A stretch of 10,973 nucleotides of DNA from Clostridia bacterium (GTDB taxonomy: Bacteria; Bacillota; Clostridia; RUG12999), in assembly GCA_017502065.1 (NCBI GenBank), contig JAFVVU010000154.1, positions 1 through 10,973 on the forward strand. Direction: 5' to 3'. This document shows positions 1 to 7,092 of the stretch, in pieces. The notes beneath the pieces are model-generated. The model was given only the letters and a program-made list of their open reading frames with translations. It was not told the DNA's origin and ran no database searches. Numbering within the stretch: position 1 is the stretch's first letter; the number at the start of each line of letters is the position of its first letter. Position numbers and translations under genes: made by a program.

Positions 1-66
1 CAAGTACTTTTTTTAGTTTTTTTAAAAAATTTTTTAAGCACCTTTTCGGGGTGACAGCGGAATTTT
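1..66 (-). other. 5' leader of a leftward transcript, with a probable second tandem promoter cut at the edge
   Basis: This stretch lies just downstream of the strong minus-strand promoter at 67-95 and should be transcribed leftwards. On the minus strand it reads a short GC-rich segment, including a small hairpin (CACC at 39-42 against GGTG at 50-53 on the plus strand), then long A and T tracts with a perfect AT palindrome at 22-37, and it ends in GTACTTG at the window edge. That final TTG may be the first half of a TTGACA -35 box, with the A/T tracts acting as an UP-like element. Tandem strong promoters separated by A-tracts are typical of Firmicute rRNA and tRNA operons. The gene served lies outside the window, so its identity is inference. 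Confidence 0.45.
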
Positions 67-95
67 AGTATACCACACTTTTTTTCCTTTGTCAA
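67..95 (-). promoter_or_regulatory. Strong leftward sigma-A promoter
   Basis: On the minus strand there is a perfect -35 box TTGACA (plus positions 95-90), a 17-bp spacer (89-73) and a -10 box TATACT (72-67). The -10 is immediately preceded by TGG, an extended -10 element. The expected start site is about position 59-61. The match is the best in the window and the spacing is optimal, so a strong constitutive promoter is likely. It points away from glyA to a gene left of the window, possibly a stable-RNA operon. Confidence 0.8.
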
Positions 96-189
96 GCTTT
101 TTTGGCTCAATTTTTCAAGGTTTTATTTTTTTATCAAAAATGCACAGTTAATTTACAAATATTCGTAATAAATTGTATTTATAAATGCA

Positions 190-218
190 TTGTATATTGA
201 CTCATTCTTTATTATAAT
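190..218 (+). promoter_or_regulatory. Probable glyA promoter
   Basis: A perfect -10 hexamer TATAAT lies at 213-218. At 17 bp upstream is TTGTAT (190-195), a partial -35 box matching three of six positions. Transcription would begin near 225, giving a leader of about 25 nt that carries the ribosome binding site GGAGG at 239-243, six bases before the glyA ATG. The leader is too short for a riboswitch. A better-looking -35 (TTGACT, 197-202) is nearby but has no good -10 at 16-18 bp spacing. Confidence 0.55.
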
Positions 219-249
219 AATAATGTAGAAAATTATACGGAGGAAAATT

Positions 250-1488
250 ATGTATTCAACAAACGAAATAAAAAAGGTTGACCCACAGATTGCAGAGGCA
301 ATCGAAAACGAAGTTAACAGACAGAGAAACAAAATTGAACTTATTGCATCGGAAAACTTTGTTTCCAATGCAGTAATTGAAGCAATGGGCACTCCGCTTA
401 CAAATAAATATGCGGAAGGCTACCCGGGAAAAAGATACTACGGCGGATGTGAATATGTTGACGTAGTTGAAGACCTCGGTATTGAAAGAGCTAAAGAACT
501 TTTCGGCGCTGACCATGCAAATCTTCAGCCTCATTCAGGCGCAAGCGCAAACCTTGCAGTATTTTTTGCAGTTCTTCAGCCAGGCGACACAGTTCTTGGC
601 ATGAACCTTTCACACGGCGGACACCTTTCACACGGTAGCCCGGTTAACATTTCAGGTAAATATTTTAATATTGTACCTTACGGTGTTAATTCAGAAACAG
701 AAACAATAGATTATGACGAGCTCCGCAAGCTTGCTATTGAACATAAACCGAAGCTTATTCTTGCAGGCGCAAGTGCATACTCAAGAGTTATTGATTTTGC
801 AAAATTCCGCGAAATTGCTGACGAAGTTGGTGCATACTTAATGGTTGATATGGCACATATTGCCGGTCTTGTTGCTGCAGGACTTCATCCGTCACCTGTT
901 CCGTATGCAGATTTCGTTACAACAACAACTCATAAAACACTCCGCGGACCGAGAGGCGGACTTATCCTTTGCAAGGAAGAACATAAAGCCGCTATCAACA
1001 AAGCTATATTCCCGGGAATTCAGGGCGGCCCGCTTATGCACGTTATTGCAGCTAAAGCAGTTTGCCTTAAAGAAGCAATGACAGACGAATTCAAAGCATA
1101 TCAGAAACAGATTGTTAAAAATGCTGCTGCTCTTTGCGAGGCACTTAAAGCCGAAGGATTCAACATTGTATCCGGCGGTACAGACAACCACCTTATGCTT
1201 GTAAACCTTTCAAACATTGGTGTTACAGGTAAAGATGCTGAACATATGCTTGACGAAGTTTCAATTACAGTTAATAAAAACACTGTTCCGAACGAAACCT
1301 TAAGCCCGTTTGTAACAAGCGGTATCAGACTTGGTACACCGGCTGTTACATCGAGGGGTATGGTTGAAGAGGATATGAAAGAAATTGCCGCACTTATCAA
1401 ACTTACATTAACCGAGTTTGATACAAAGGCAGACGAAGTAAGAGCCAGAGTTGCCGCACTTTGTGCTAAATATCCTTTATATAAGTAA
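250..1488 (+). CDS. glyA: Serine hydroxymethyltransferase
   Basis: This is a cytosolic pyridoxal-phosphate enzyme that converts serine and tetrahydrofolate to glycine and 5,10-methylene-tetrahydrofolate, the main source of one-carbon units for purine, thymidylate and methionine synthesis. The 412-residue product is close to the family's usual length (E. coli about 417). Visible family signatures are LIASENF (31-37), [12 protein letters not shown] (55-66, including Glu57), [13 protein letters not shown] (199-211, with Asp200 and His203 at the cofactor site) and [14 protein letters not shown] (224-237). Lys229 is the expected Schiff-base lysine. The ATG has GGAGG six bases upstream and its own promoter at 190-218. 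A terminator follows seven bases after the stop, so glyA is probably monocistronic. No truncation or missing catalytic residue is apparent. Confidence 0.98.
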   Translation: MYSTNEIKKVDPQIAEAIENEVNRQRNKIELIASENFVSNAVIEAMGTPLTNKYAEGYPGKRYYGGCEYVDVVEDLGIERAKELFGADHANLQPHSGASANLAVFFAVLQPGDTVLGMNLSHGGHLSHGSPVNISGKYFNIVPYGVNSETETIDYDELRKLAIEHKPKLILAGASAYSRVIDFAKFREIADEVGAYLMVDMAHIAGLVAAGLHPSPVPYADFVTTTTHKTLRGPRGGLILCKEEHKAAINKAIFPGIQGGPLMHVIAAKAVCLKEAMTDEFKAYQKQIVKNAAALCEALKAEGFNIVSGGTDNHLMLVNLSNIGVTGKDAEHMLDEVSITVNKNTVPNETLSPFVTSGIRLGTPAVTSRGMVEEDMKEIAALIKLTLTEFDTKADEVRARVAALCAKYPLYK

Positions 1489-1494
1489 TTAAAT

Positions 1495-1523
1495 AAAAGG
1501 GACTGCAACGGCAGTCCCTTTTT
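1495..1523 (+). terminator. Intrinsic terminator after glyA
   Basis: A perfect hairpin has stem GGGACTGC (1499-1506) against GCAGTCCC (1511-1518) and loop AACG. It is extended by four A:T pairs (AAAA at 1495-1498, TTTT at 1519-1522) and ends in a run of five T. The flanking A and T tracts make it potentially bidirectional. It lies seven bases after the glyA stop and 19 before the rarA start, so rarA must rely on read-through or on a promoter I could not identify. Confidence 0.88.
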
Positions 1524-1541
1524 AAGCCGAGAGGTGATTTT

Positions 1542-2804
1542 ATGCAGCCGCTTGCTGACAGAATCCGCCCCTCCTCACTTGATGAGGTTATCGGGCAGAA
1601 ACATCTTATTTCCGAAGGCAAGGTGCTCCGCACCCTTATTGAAAGCGGAAATATTCCGAATATGATTTTTTACGGTCCGTCCGGCACAGGTAAAACAACC
1701 ATTGCAAGAATTGCATCCAAAAATGCCGGCAAGGAGCTGTACAGTCTTAATGCAACAACAGCATCCGTTGCCGATGTTAAAGCAATTGCTTCCAATATAA
1801 ACAAACTTGGCAATTCGAACGGAATTATACTGTACCTGGACGAAATCCAGAACTTCAACAAAAAGCAACAGCAGTCCCTGCTTGAATATATCGAAAACGG
1901 AAGTATTACGCTTATTGCATCAACAACAGAAAATCCTTATTTTTATGTGTATAATGCGATCTTAAGCCGAAGCAGCGTGTTTGAGTTCAAGCCCGTTGAA
2001 GCAACTGAAATTGAAAATGCACTCATTCGCGGATTTGAGCTTTTAAAAAACGAATATCCAGAACTTGAAATGAGTATTGATGATGACGCACTTGGTGCTA
2101 TCGCCCAGCTTGCTTTCGGTGATGTGCGAAAATCACTTAACATTCTTGAAGTTTGTTTTATGACGGCAATCGGCAATAACGAAACGGTTATTTCAGCCAC
2201 TACCGTTGCAAATGTCAGCGACCGACCTGCAATGAGATACGACCGTGACGGCGACAGTCATTATGATGTTTTAAGCGCATTTCAGAAATCCATCCGCGGA
2301 AGTGACGAAAACGCCGCACTGCATTATCTGGCAAGACTTATTGTTGGCGGTGACCTTATTTCAATATGCCGCAGACTTATGGTTATTGCATCGGAGGATA
2401 TCGGACTTGCATATCCCAATGCAGCAGTGATTGTGAAATCCTGTGTGGACAGTGCCCTGCAGCTTGGTTTCCCCGAAGCAAGAATCCCACTTGCCGAGGC
2501 GGTTATTCTTCTTGCCACAGCGCCGAAATCAAATTCGGTCATTTGTGCGATTGATGCCGCAATTTCCGACATTAAAACCATGGACACGGGTGACATCCCC
2601 ACACATCTTAAGGACGGACATTATTCCGGGGCGAAAAAGCTTGGCAATTCGATAGGATATAAATATCCTCATTCATACCCGAACAATTATGTTCCTCAGC
2701 AATATCTGCCGGATAATATCAAAGACAAGGTTTATTACAATCCCGGCAAAAATAAATTTGAAGATTCGGTTGCCGAATATCAAAAGAAAATCAAAAACAA
2801 ATAA
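1542..2804 (+). CDS. rarA: Replication-associated recombination protein A (AAA+ ATPase, RarA/MgsA)
   Basis: RarA/MgsA (WHIP/Mgs1 family) is a clamp-loader-like ATPase that acts at stalled or gapped replication forks and interacts with SSB. The 420-residue product starts with the family pattern PLADRIRPSSLDEVIGQKHL (3-22). It then shows Walker A GPSGTGKT (45-52), Walker B LYLDEIQ (97-103, Asp100 and Glu101), a sensor-1-type STTENP (127-132) and LSR (141-143, the probable arginine finger). The C-terminal half carries RarA-type signatures: GDVRKSLN, YDVLSAFQKSIRGSD, ASEDIGLAYP and a YKYPHSYPNNYVPQQYLP-like segment near the end, which separate it from RuvB and DnaX. The ATG at 1542 has AGAGGTGAT (1530-1538) just upstream. 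Terminator-like hairpins on both sides leave it as a single-gene unit, probably unrelated to the glycogen genes. Confidence 0.95.
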   Translation: MQPLADRIRPSSLDEVIGQKHLISEGKVLRTLIESGNIPNMIFYGPSGTGKTTIARIASKNAGKELYSLNATTASVADVKAIASNINKLGNSNGIILYLDEIQNFNKKQQQSLLEYIENGSITLIASTTENPYFYVYNAILSRSSVFEFKPVEATEIENALIRGFELLKNEYPELEMSIDDDALGAIAQLAFGDVRKSLNILEVCFMTAIGNNETVISATTVANVSDRPAMRYDRDGDSHYDVLSAFQKSIRGSDENAALHYLARLIVGGDLISICRRLMVIASEDIGLAYPNAAVIVKSCVDSALQLGFPEARIPLAEAVILLATAPKSNSVICAIDAAISDIKTMDTGDIPTHLKDGHYSGAKKLGNSIGYKYPHSYPNNYVPQQYLPDNIKDKVYYNPGKNKFEDSVAEYQKKIKNK

Positions 2805-2815
2805 TAAAATTTTAT

Positions 2816-2887
2816 AAATCAGCTATTTACTGTTATATGAAAAGTTTTTTGGACATATAATAGTTAAGTAGCTGATTTTTTGTTTTT
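2816..2887 (+). terminator. Long imperfect inverted repeat with T-rich tail, probable terminator of rarA
   Basis: The left arm 2816-2839 pairs with the right arm 2854-2878 over about 24 bp, with one bulged T (2864 or 2865) and two G:T pairs, leaving a 14-nt loop (2840-2853). The outer ten pairs are perfect (AAATCAGCTA against TAGCTGATTT). The right arm runs into TTTTTT (2876-2881) and, after one G, TTTTT (2883-2887). In a transcript reading through from rarA this would fold into a terminator-like stem and U-tract just before glgB. The stem is AT-rich, so its strength as a terminator is uncertain; it could also be a protein-binding palindrome. Confidence 0.65.
2833..2861 (+). promoter_or_regulatory. 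Probable glg operon promoter inside the inverted repeat
   Basis: A perfect TATAAT lies at 2856-2861, inside the right arm of the inverted repeat at 2816-2878. The hexamer 17 bp upstream, TTATAT (2833-2838), is a poor -35 match, which may mean an activator is needed or that the promoter is weak. Transcription would start near 2867-2869, so the mRNA would begin within the right arm, lack the left arm and be unable to form the hairpin. The leader would be about 35 nt and carry the glgB ribosome binding site. I see no convincing catabolite-response (cre) box in the 99-bp gap. Confidence 0.5.
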
Positions 2888-2903
2888 CAGAGAGGAAAAT
2901 CTT

Positions 2904-4793
2904 ATGACAAATGTTGAGGAATATTTATTTCATCAGGGTACTAACTATAAAGCATATGAGTTTTTAGGTGTACACCGCACAGATATCGGATTTGTTTTCC
3001 GCGTTTGGGCGCCGGGTGCAGAAAAAGTAAGTTTAGTTGGAGATTTTAATGGTTGGAATGAGAATAAAACTCCGCTTACACGTCTTAACGCCGGCGGAAT
3101 ATGGGAAATCGCAATTGATTTACCCGAAAATGCATTTTATAAATATGCCGTTACGTCAAATGGCAAAACGGTTTTTAAAGCCGACCCGTATGCCGTGTAT
3201 TCCGAAAACGGTATGCAAACCGCTTCCATTATATATGATATAAAAGGCAAACATTTATGGCAGGACGAAGAATGGCTTGATTTCAAAAAAAGTGCCAATA
3301 TTTTTTCATTACCTATTAATATATATGAGGTGAATTTAGGGTCGTGGAAGAAAAAACCGGATAATACTTATTATTCATACACCGAAATTGCCGGACTTCT
3401 CATTCCCTATCTCAAGGAATACAGCTATACACACATTGAGCTTATGCCGGTTATGGAATATCCGTACGACGGGTCGTGGGGATATCAGGTTTGCGGATAC
3501 TTTGCCGCTACGTCCCGTTTCGGAAAACCCGAAGAGTTTATGCAGTTTGTTGATATGATGCATCAAAACGGAATTGGCGTTATTCTTGACTGGGTGCCTG
3601 CACATTTCCCGAAAGATGAGCACGGGCTTTATGAGTTTGACGGCAGCTTTCTTTATGAATATGCTGACCCGAACAAGCAGGAAAATCCGTCGTGGAATAC
3701 AAGAAAATTTGATTACGGCAAACCGGAGGTTGTTTCGTTTCTTGTTTCCAATGCACTTTTCTGGCTTAAAGAATATCATATTGACGGGCTACGCGTAGAC
3801 GCCGTAAGTTCAATGCTGTACCTTGATTATGACCGCCGCGGCGGAGCATGGACACCGAATAAATACGGCGGCAACGGTAATCTTGAGGCAGTGGAGTTTT
3901 TGAAAAAACTGAATACTGCTGTAAAAGAGCATGCCCCCGGTAGTATTATGATTGCCGAGGAATCAACCGCATGGCCGCTTGTTACAAAATCCGTCAAAGA
4001 CGGCGGACTTGGATTTGATTTCAAATGGAACATGGGCTGGATGAACGATATGCTTGAATATGTTTCGGCAAATCATTTTTTCCGCAAGGATATGCACAAA
4101 AATATAACTTTTTCGTTTCACTATGCCTTCAGCGAGAATTTTATACTTCCTATATCACATGATGAGGTTGTACACGGCAAAAAATCACTTCTTGATAAAA
4201 TGGCAGGCGATTATGCCGAAAAGTTTGCAGGCGTACGTGCATTTTTGGGATATATGATAGCACATCCCGGCAAAAAGCTTCTGTTTATGGGCAGTGAATT
4301 CGGGCAGTTTGCGGACTGGAATCACGAAAAAGAGCTTGACTGGATGCTTTTTGATTTTGAAACGCACCGTCAGCTTTCCGAATATACAAAAGATTTAAAT
4401 GCACTTTATTTAAGCCTTCCCGAGCTTTGGGAAACTGACTTTTCGTGGGAAGGGTTTTCCTGGATAGTAAGCGACGATAATATGCAGAATATTGTTGCAT
4501 TCAGGCGAATCGGCAAAAGTGCAGACGAAATTATTGCAGTAGTGAATTTTGCACCGGTTAAAAGAGAAAATTACTGTATCGGTGTGCCATATGATGGCAC
4601 ATATACAGAAATTTTCAGTTCCGACAACGAAAAATACGGCGGCGGTGGAGTTCATAATGAAAGTCCTTTAAAAACACGGAAAATACCGATGCACGGATAT
4701 GACTTCTCTATTGAAATTACCGTTCCGCCGCTTGCTGCAGTTTATCTTAAAAACACAAAGAAAGTAGGCGTAAAAACAGATGTTAACAAATAA
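2904..4793 (+). CDS. glgB: 1,4-alpha-glucan branching enzyme (GH13)
   Basis: GlgB cuts alpha-1,4 chains of growing glycogen and re-attaches the segments through alpha-1,6 links. I chose the ATG at 2904 because AGAGAGGA (2889-2896) lies seven bases upstream; an upstream TTG at 2880 would add eight residues but lies in the hairpin tail. The 629-residue product has an N-terminal CBM48 module ([20 protein letters not shown] region) and then a GH13 barrel. The three catalytic acids are visible: Asp299 in GLRVDAV, Glu352 in MIAEEST and Asp420 in SHDEVVHG. Their spacing of 53 and 68 residues equals that of E. coli GlgB (405, 458, 526). The extra N1 domain of the roughly 728-residue E. coli enzyme is absent, as is usual in Firmicutes. 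It is the first gene of the glg operon, and its last 14 bases overlap glgC. Confidence 0.97.
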   Translation: MTNVEEYLFHQGTNYKAYEFLGVHRTDIGFVFRVWAPGAEKVSLVGDFNGWNENKTPLTRLNAGGIWEIAIDLPENAFYKYAVTSNGKTVFKADPYAVYSENGMQTASIIYDIKGKHLWQDEEWLDFKKSANIFSLPINIYEVNLGSWKKKPDNTYYSYTEIAGLLIPYLKEYSYTHIELMPVMEYPYDGSWGYQVCGYFAATSRFGKPEEFMQFVDMMHQNGIGVILDWVPAHFPKDEHGLYEFDGSFLYEYADPNKQENPSWNTRKFDYGKPEVVSFLVSNALFWLKEYHIDGLRVDAVSSMLYLDYDRRGGAWTPNKYGGNGNLEAVEFLKKLNTAVKEHAPGSIMIAEESTAWPLVTKSVKDGGLGFDFKWNMGWMNDMLEYVSANHFFRKDMHKNITFSFHYAFSENFILPISHDEVVHGKKSLLDKMAGDYAEKFAGVRAFLGYMIAHPGKKLLFMGSEFGQFADWNHEKELDWMLFDFETHRQLSEYTKDLNALYLSLPELWETDFSWEGFSWIVSDDNMQNIVAFRRIGKSADEIIAVVNFAPVKRENYCIGVPYDGTYTEIFSSDNEKYGGGGVHNESPLKTRKIPMHGYDFSIEITVPPLAAVYLKNTKKVGVKTDVNK

Positions 4794-5976
4794 AAAAGAT
4801 TGTGTTACCATGCTTCTTGCCGGCGGTCAGGGCAGCAGACTTTATGTTCTTACAGAAAAGAAAGCAAAACCGGCACTTCCGTTCGGCGGCAAATACCGTA
4901 TTATTGATTATGCCCTGTCAAACTGCGTAAACTCCGGACTTGATACAGTTGGCGTGCTTACCCAGTATCAGCCGCTTCTCCTCAATGAGTATATAGGTAA
5001 CGGACAACCCTGGGACCTTGACAGACTTTCCGGCGGTGTCAATATACTGCCGCCATATCAGAAATTCGGCGGCAGCGACTGGTATTCCGGAACGGCAAAT
5101 GCGGTGTATCAGAACATACATTTTATCGAGCGATACAATCCCGACCACGTACTTATCCTGTCGGGAGATCACATATATAAAATGGATTATTCCAAAATGC
5201 TTTCATATCACAAGAAAAAGGATGCCGCTTGCTCCATTGCGGTTATTGATGTTCCGCTCCACGAGGCAAGCCGGTTTGGGATAATCAACACGGATGAAGA
5301 TAATAAAATTCTTGAATTTGAAGAGAAACCCGAAAACCCGAAAAGCACAAAAGCATCTATGGGGATTTATATTTTCAAATGGAGCTGTCTTAAAAAGTAT
5401 CTTACAGAAGACAGTGAAAACCCGAATTCATCCAATGATTTCGGAAAAGATGTTCTGCCGCGTATTCTCGAATGCGGCGAAAAAATGTATGCATATTCCT
5501 TTGACGGATATTGGAAAGATGTTGGTACGATTGACAGCTTATGGCAGGCAAATATGGATTTGCTGGAAGAGGATGCGACCGGCAGCAGCGACTGGAAAAT
5601 TTATTCACGCAGTATGGAAAAGCCGCCGCATTATATAAGTGAAAATGCGGTAGTTAAAAACTCTATCGTCAGCGAAGGATGCGAGATTTACGGCACCGTT
5701 GAAAACTGTGTTCTTTTCCCGAGCGTTACCGTAAACGAGGGTGCTCATTTGCGGGATTCAATTATAATGGCAGACACGGTAATCGGCAAAAACTCCTGCA
5801 TAAATTATTCAATTATAGATGAAGAAGTGCATATCGGCGAAAATTGCCGTATTGGAGATAAAAAGTCCGCTACCGGCAAGGTTACGGTTATTGCAGGCGG
5901 GCTTAAGCTTAAAGACGGCTGCACCGTTCCGGCAGGAGCAATGATTGACAATAGTATAAATCAGGAGGAAATATGA
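4780..5976 (+). CDS. glgC: Glucose-1-phosphate adenylyltransferase, catalytic subunit (ADP-glucose pyrophosphorylase)
   Basis: GlgC makes ADP-glucose and pyrophosphate from ATP and glucose-1-phosphate, the committed and allosterically controlled step of bacterial glycogen synthesis. The 398-residue product has an N-terminal nucleotidyltransferase fold: GGQGSRL loop (15-21), [15 protein letters not shown] (30-44), [12 protein letters not shown] (101-112), [10 protein letters not shown] (128-137, catalytic-type Asp130), FEEKP (180-184, with Lys183 as the sugar-phosphate lysine) and YWKDVGT (244-250). From about residue 280 it has the hexapeptide repeats of the left-handed beta-helix. The ATG lies inside the end of glgB, with a 14-bp overlap and only a weak Shine-Dalgarno (AAAGTAGG upstream), which suggests translational coupling. 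The next in-frame ATG would cut into the nucleotide-binding loop. It overlaps glgD by four bases. Confidence 0.96.
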   Translation: MLTNKKDCVTMLLAGGQGSRLYVLTEKKAKPALPFGGKYRIIDYALSNCVNSGLDTVGVLTQYQPLLLNEYIGNGQPWDLDRLSGGVNILPPYQKFGGSDWYSGTANAVYQNIHFIERYNPDHVLILSGDHIYKMDYSKMLSYHKKKDAACSIAVIDVPLHEASRFGIINTDEDNKILEFEEKPENPKSTKASMGIYIFKWSCLKKYLTEDSENPNSSNDFGKDVLPRILECGEKMYAYSFDGYWKDVGTIDSLWQANMDLLEEDATGSSDWKIYSRSMEKPPHYISENAVVKNSIVSEGCEIYGTVENCVLFPSVTVNEGAHLRDSIIMADTVIGKNSCINYSIIDEEVHIGENCRIGDKKSATGKVTVIAGGLKLKDGCTVPAGAMIDNSINQEEI

Positions 5977-7091
5977 GTACACTTGGCATTTTATTTTCAG
6001 ACATTCATTCCCGTGGTGTTGCGGAGCTGACGCATCTTCGTACAGTTGCATCTGTTCCTTTCGGCGGAAGATACCGTCTTGTTGATTTTCCGCTTTCCAA
6101 TATGGTAAACTCCGGCATTTATAAAATCGGTGTTATTACAAAAAGCAATTATCATTCCCTCATTGACCATATAAAATCGGGTAAAGACTGGGATTTATCA
6201 CGAAAAAACGGCGGAGCCATATTACTTCCGCCATACGGAATTGCCGCTTCCGCCGGTCCGTACCAGAGCCGGCTTGATGCGCTTAAGCGTATCAAGAAAT
6301 TTATTGAATCCTCAACTGAAGATTATGTTGTTATGGCGGACTGCGACGTTATTCTTAATATTGATTATAACGAAGTTATAAAGTTCCACGAGTCATCGGG
6401 TGCGGATATAACCTGTGTGTACAAAGATACCGAAATTGAAGCTTCACATTCAAAACACTCTACTGTTTATAAAGTATCGGACAGCGGAAGAATTTGCGAT
6501 ATTCTTCTTACTCCCGAACTTTCAGGCACATACAGTGTGGCACAAAACTCGTGGGTGATGACCAGGAAAATGCTCCTTTATCTTATATCCGAAGCAAACA
6601 CGCACGGACTTGAGCATTTTAACAAGGATATTCTTCTTGCCAATGTGGGTAATATGAAGATAATGGGATATCATCACAGCTCATATTCTGCACACATATC
6701 TTCCCTTTCCGGTTATGTGAAATACAATATGGATATGATTTGCAAGGAAAAGCGTGATGCACTTTTTGCCGTTCCCTCGCGTCCTGTTCATACAAAGGTA
6801 AGAGACAGCGCCCCTACACGATACGGCAATGGTGCAGTTGTTAAAAACTCCCTAATAGCCGACGGATGCGACATTAACGGATATGTTGAAAACAGTATTT
6901 TGTTTGAAGGCGTAAAAATTGAATCCGGCAGCCGCGTTACAAACTGTATTGTAATGCAAAATACCATTATTGAAAGCTCGTCTTCTCTTTCGTGGATTAT
7001 ATGCGATAAAAACGTTATTATAAAATCCGGCCGCACGCTTTCGGCAGATAAAAGCTACCCACTATATATTACCAAAGGAAAGATGATTTGA
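5973..7091 (+). CDS. glgD: Glucose-1-phosphate adenylyltransferase-like subunit GlgD, probably regulatory
   Basis: This is a GlgC paralogue of the GlgD type found next to glgC in Firmicutes. Family knowledge is that GlgD has little or no activity alone but forms a hetero-oligomer with GlgC and raises or tunes its activity. The 372-residue product keeps the scaffold: [22 protein letters not shown] region (27-48), the DWDL segment (72-75), [12 protein letters not shown] (121-132), and C-terminal hexapeptide repeats from about residue 285. It has lost key catalytic parts: the GGxGxRL nucleotide loop is replaced by [11 protein letters not shown] (5-15), and the FEEKP lysine motif of GlgC is missing. 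Its ATG overlaps the glgC stop as ATGA and has a near-ideal AGGAGG (5963-5968) four bases upstream, the best ribosome site in the operon. glgA starts one base after its stop. Confidence 0.93.
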   Translation: MSTLGILFSDIHSRGVAELTHLRTVASVPFGGRYRLVDFPLSNMVNSGIYKIGVITKSNYHSLIDHIKSGKDWDLSRKNGGAILLPPYGIAASAGPYQSRLDALKRIKKFIESSTEDYVVMADCDVILNIDYNEVIKFHESSGADITCVYKDTEIEASHSKHSTVYKVSDSGRICDILLTPELSGTYSVAQNSWVMTRKMLLYLISEANTHGLEHFNKDILLANVGNMKIMGYHHSSYSAHISSLSGYVKYNMDMICKEKRDALFAVPSRPVHTKVRDSAPTRYGNGAVVKNSLIADGCDINGYVENSILFEGVKIESGSRVTNCIVMQNTIIESSSSLSWIICDKNVIIKSGRTLSADKSYPLYITKGKMI

Positions 7092-7092
7092 C

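Noticed and set aside
172..195. Direct repeat ATTGTAT (172-178 and 189-195) as an operator
   Set aside because: Seven-base AT-rich repeats are expected by chance in such DNA, and the second copy is explained by the promoter.
197..202. TTGACT as the glyA -35 box
   Set aside because: It resembles the consensus, but the TATAAT at 213-218 is only 10 bp away and there is no good -10 at 16-18 bp. TTGTAT at 190-195 has the correct 17-bp spacing.
96..249. A glycine, SAM or THF riboswitch upstream of glyA
   Set aside because: The predicted leader is only about 25 nt, and the AT-rich DNA upstream shows no conserved aptamer-like GC stems.
1101..1508. Long minus-strand open frame (135 codons) opposite glyA
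   Set aside because: It lies antisense to highly conserved SHMT sequence, has no family features, and its start overlaps the glyA terminator hairpin; it is a codon-bias shadow.
2880..2903. Upstream TTG start that would lengthen GlgB by eight residues
   Set aside because: The TTG sits in the T-tract of the hairpin without a ribosome binding site, whereas the ATG at 2904 has AGAGAGGA at good spacing and begins at the usual family position.
3375..3779. Minus-strand open frame (134 codons) opposite glgB
   Set aside because: It is opposite the conserved GH13 barrel, with a cysteine- and lysine-rich low-quality translation typical of a shadow frame.
4843..4845. Tyrosine in the GlgC GGQGSRLY loop, where many homologues have glycine
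   Set aside because: Variation at this position is, to my knowledge, common among GlgC proteins (E. coli has lysine), and all core catalytic residues are intact.
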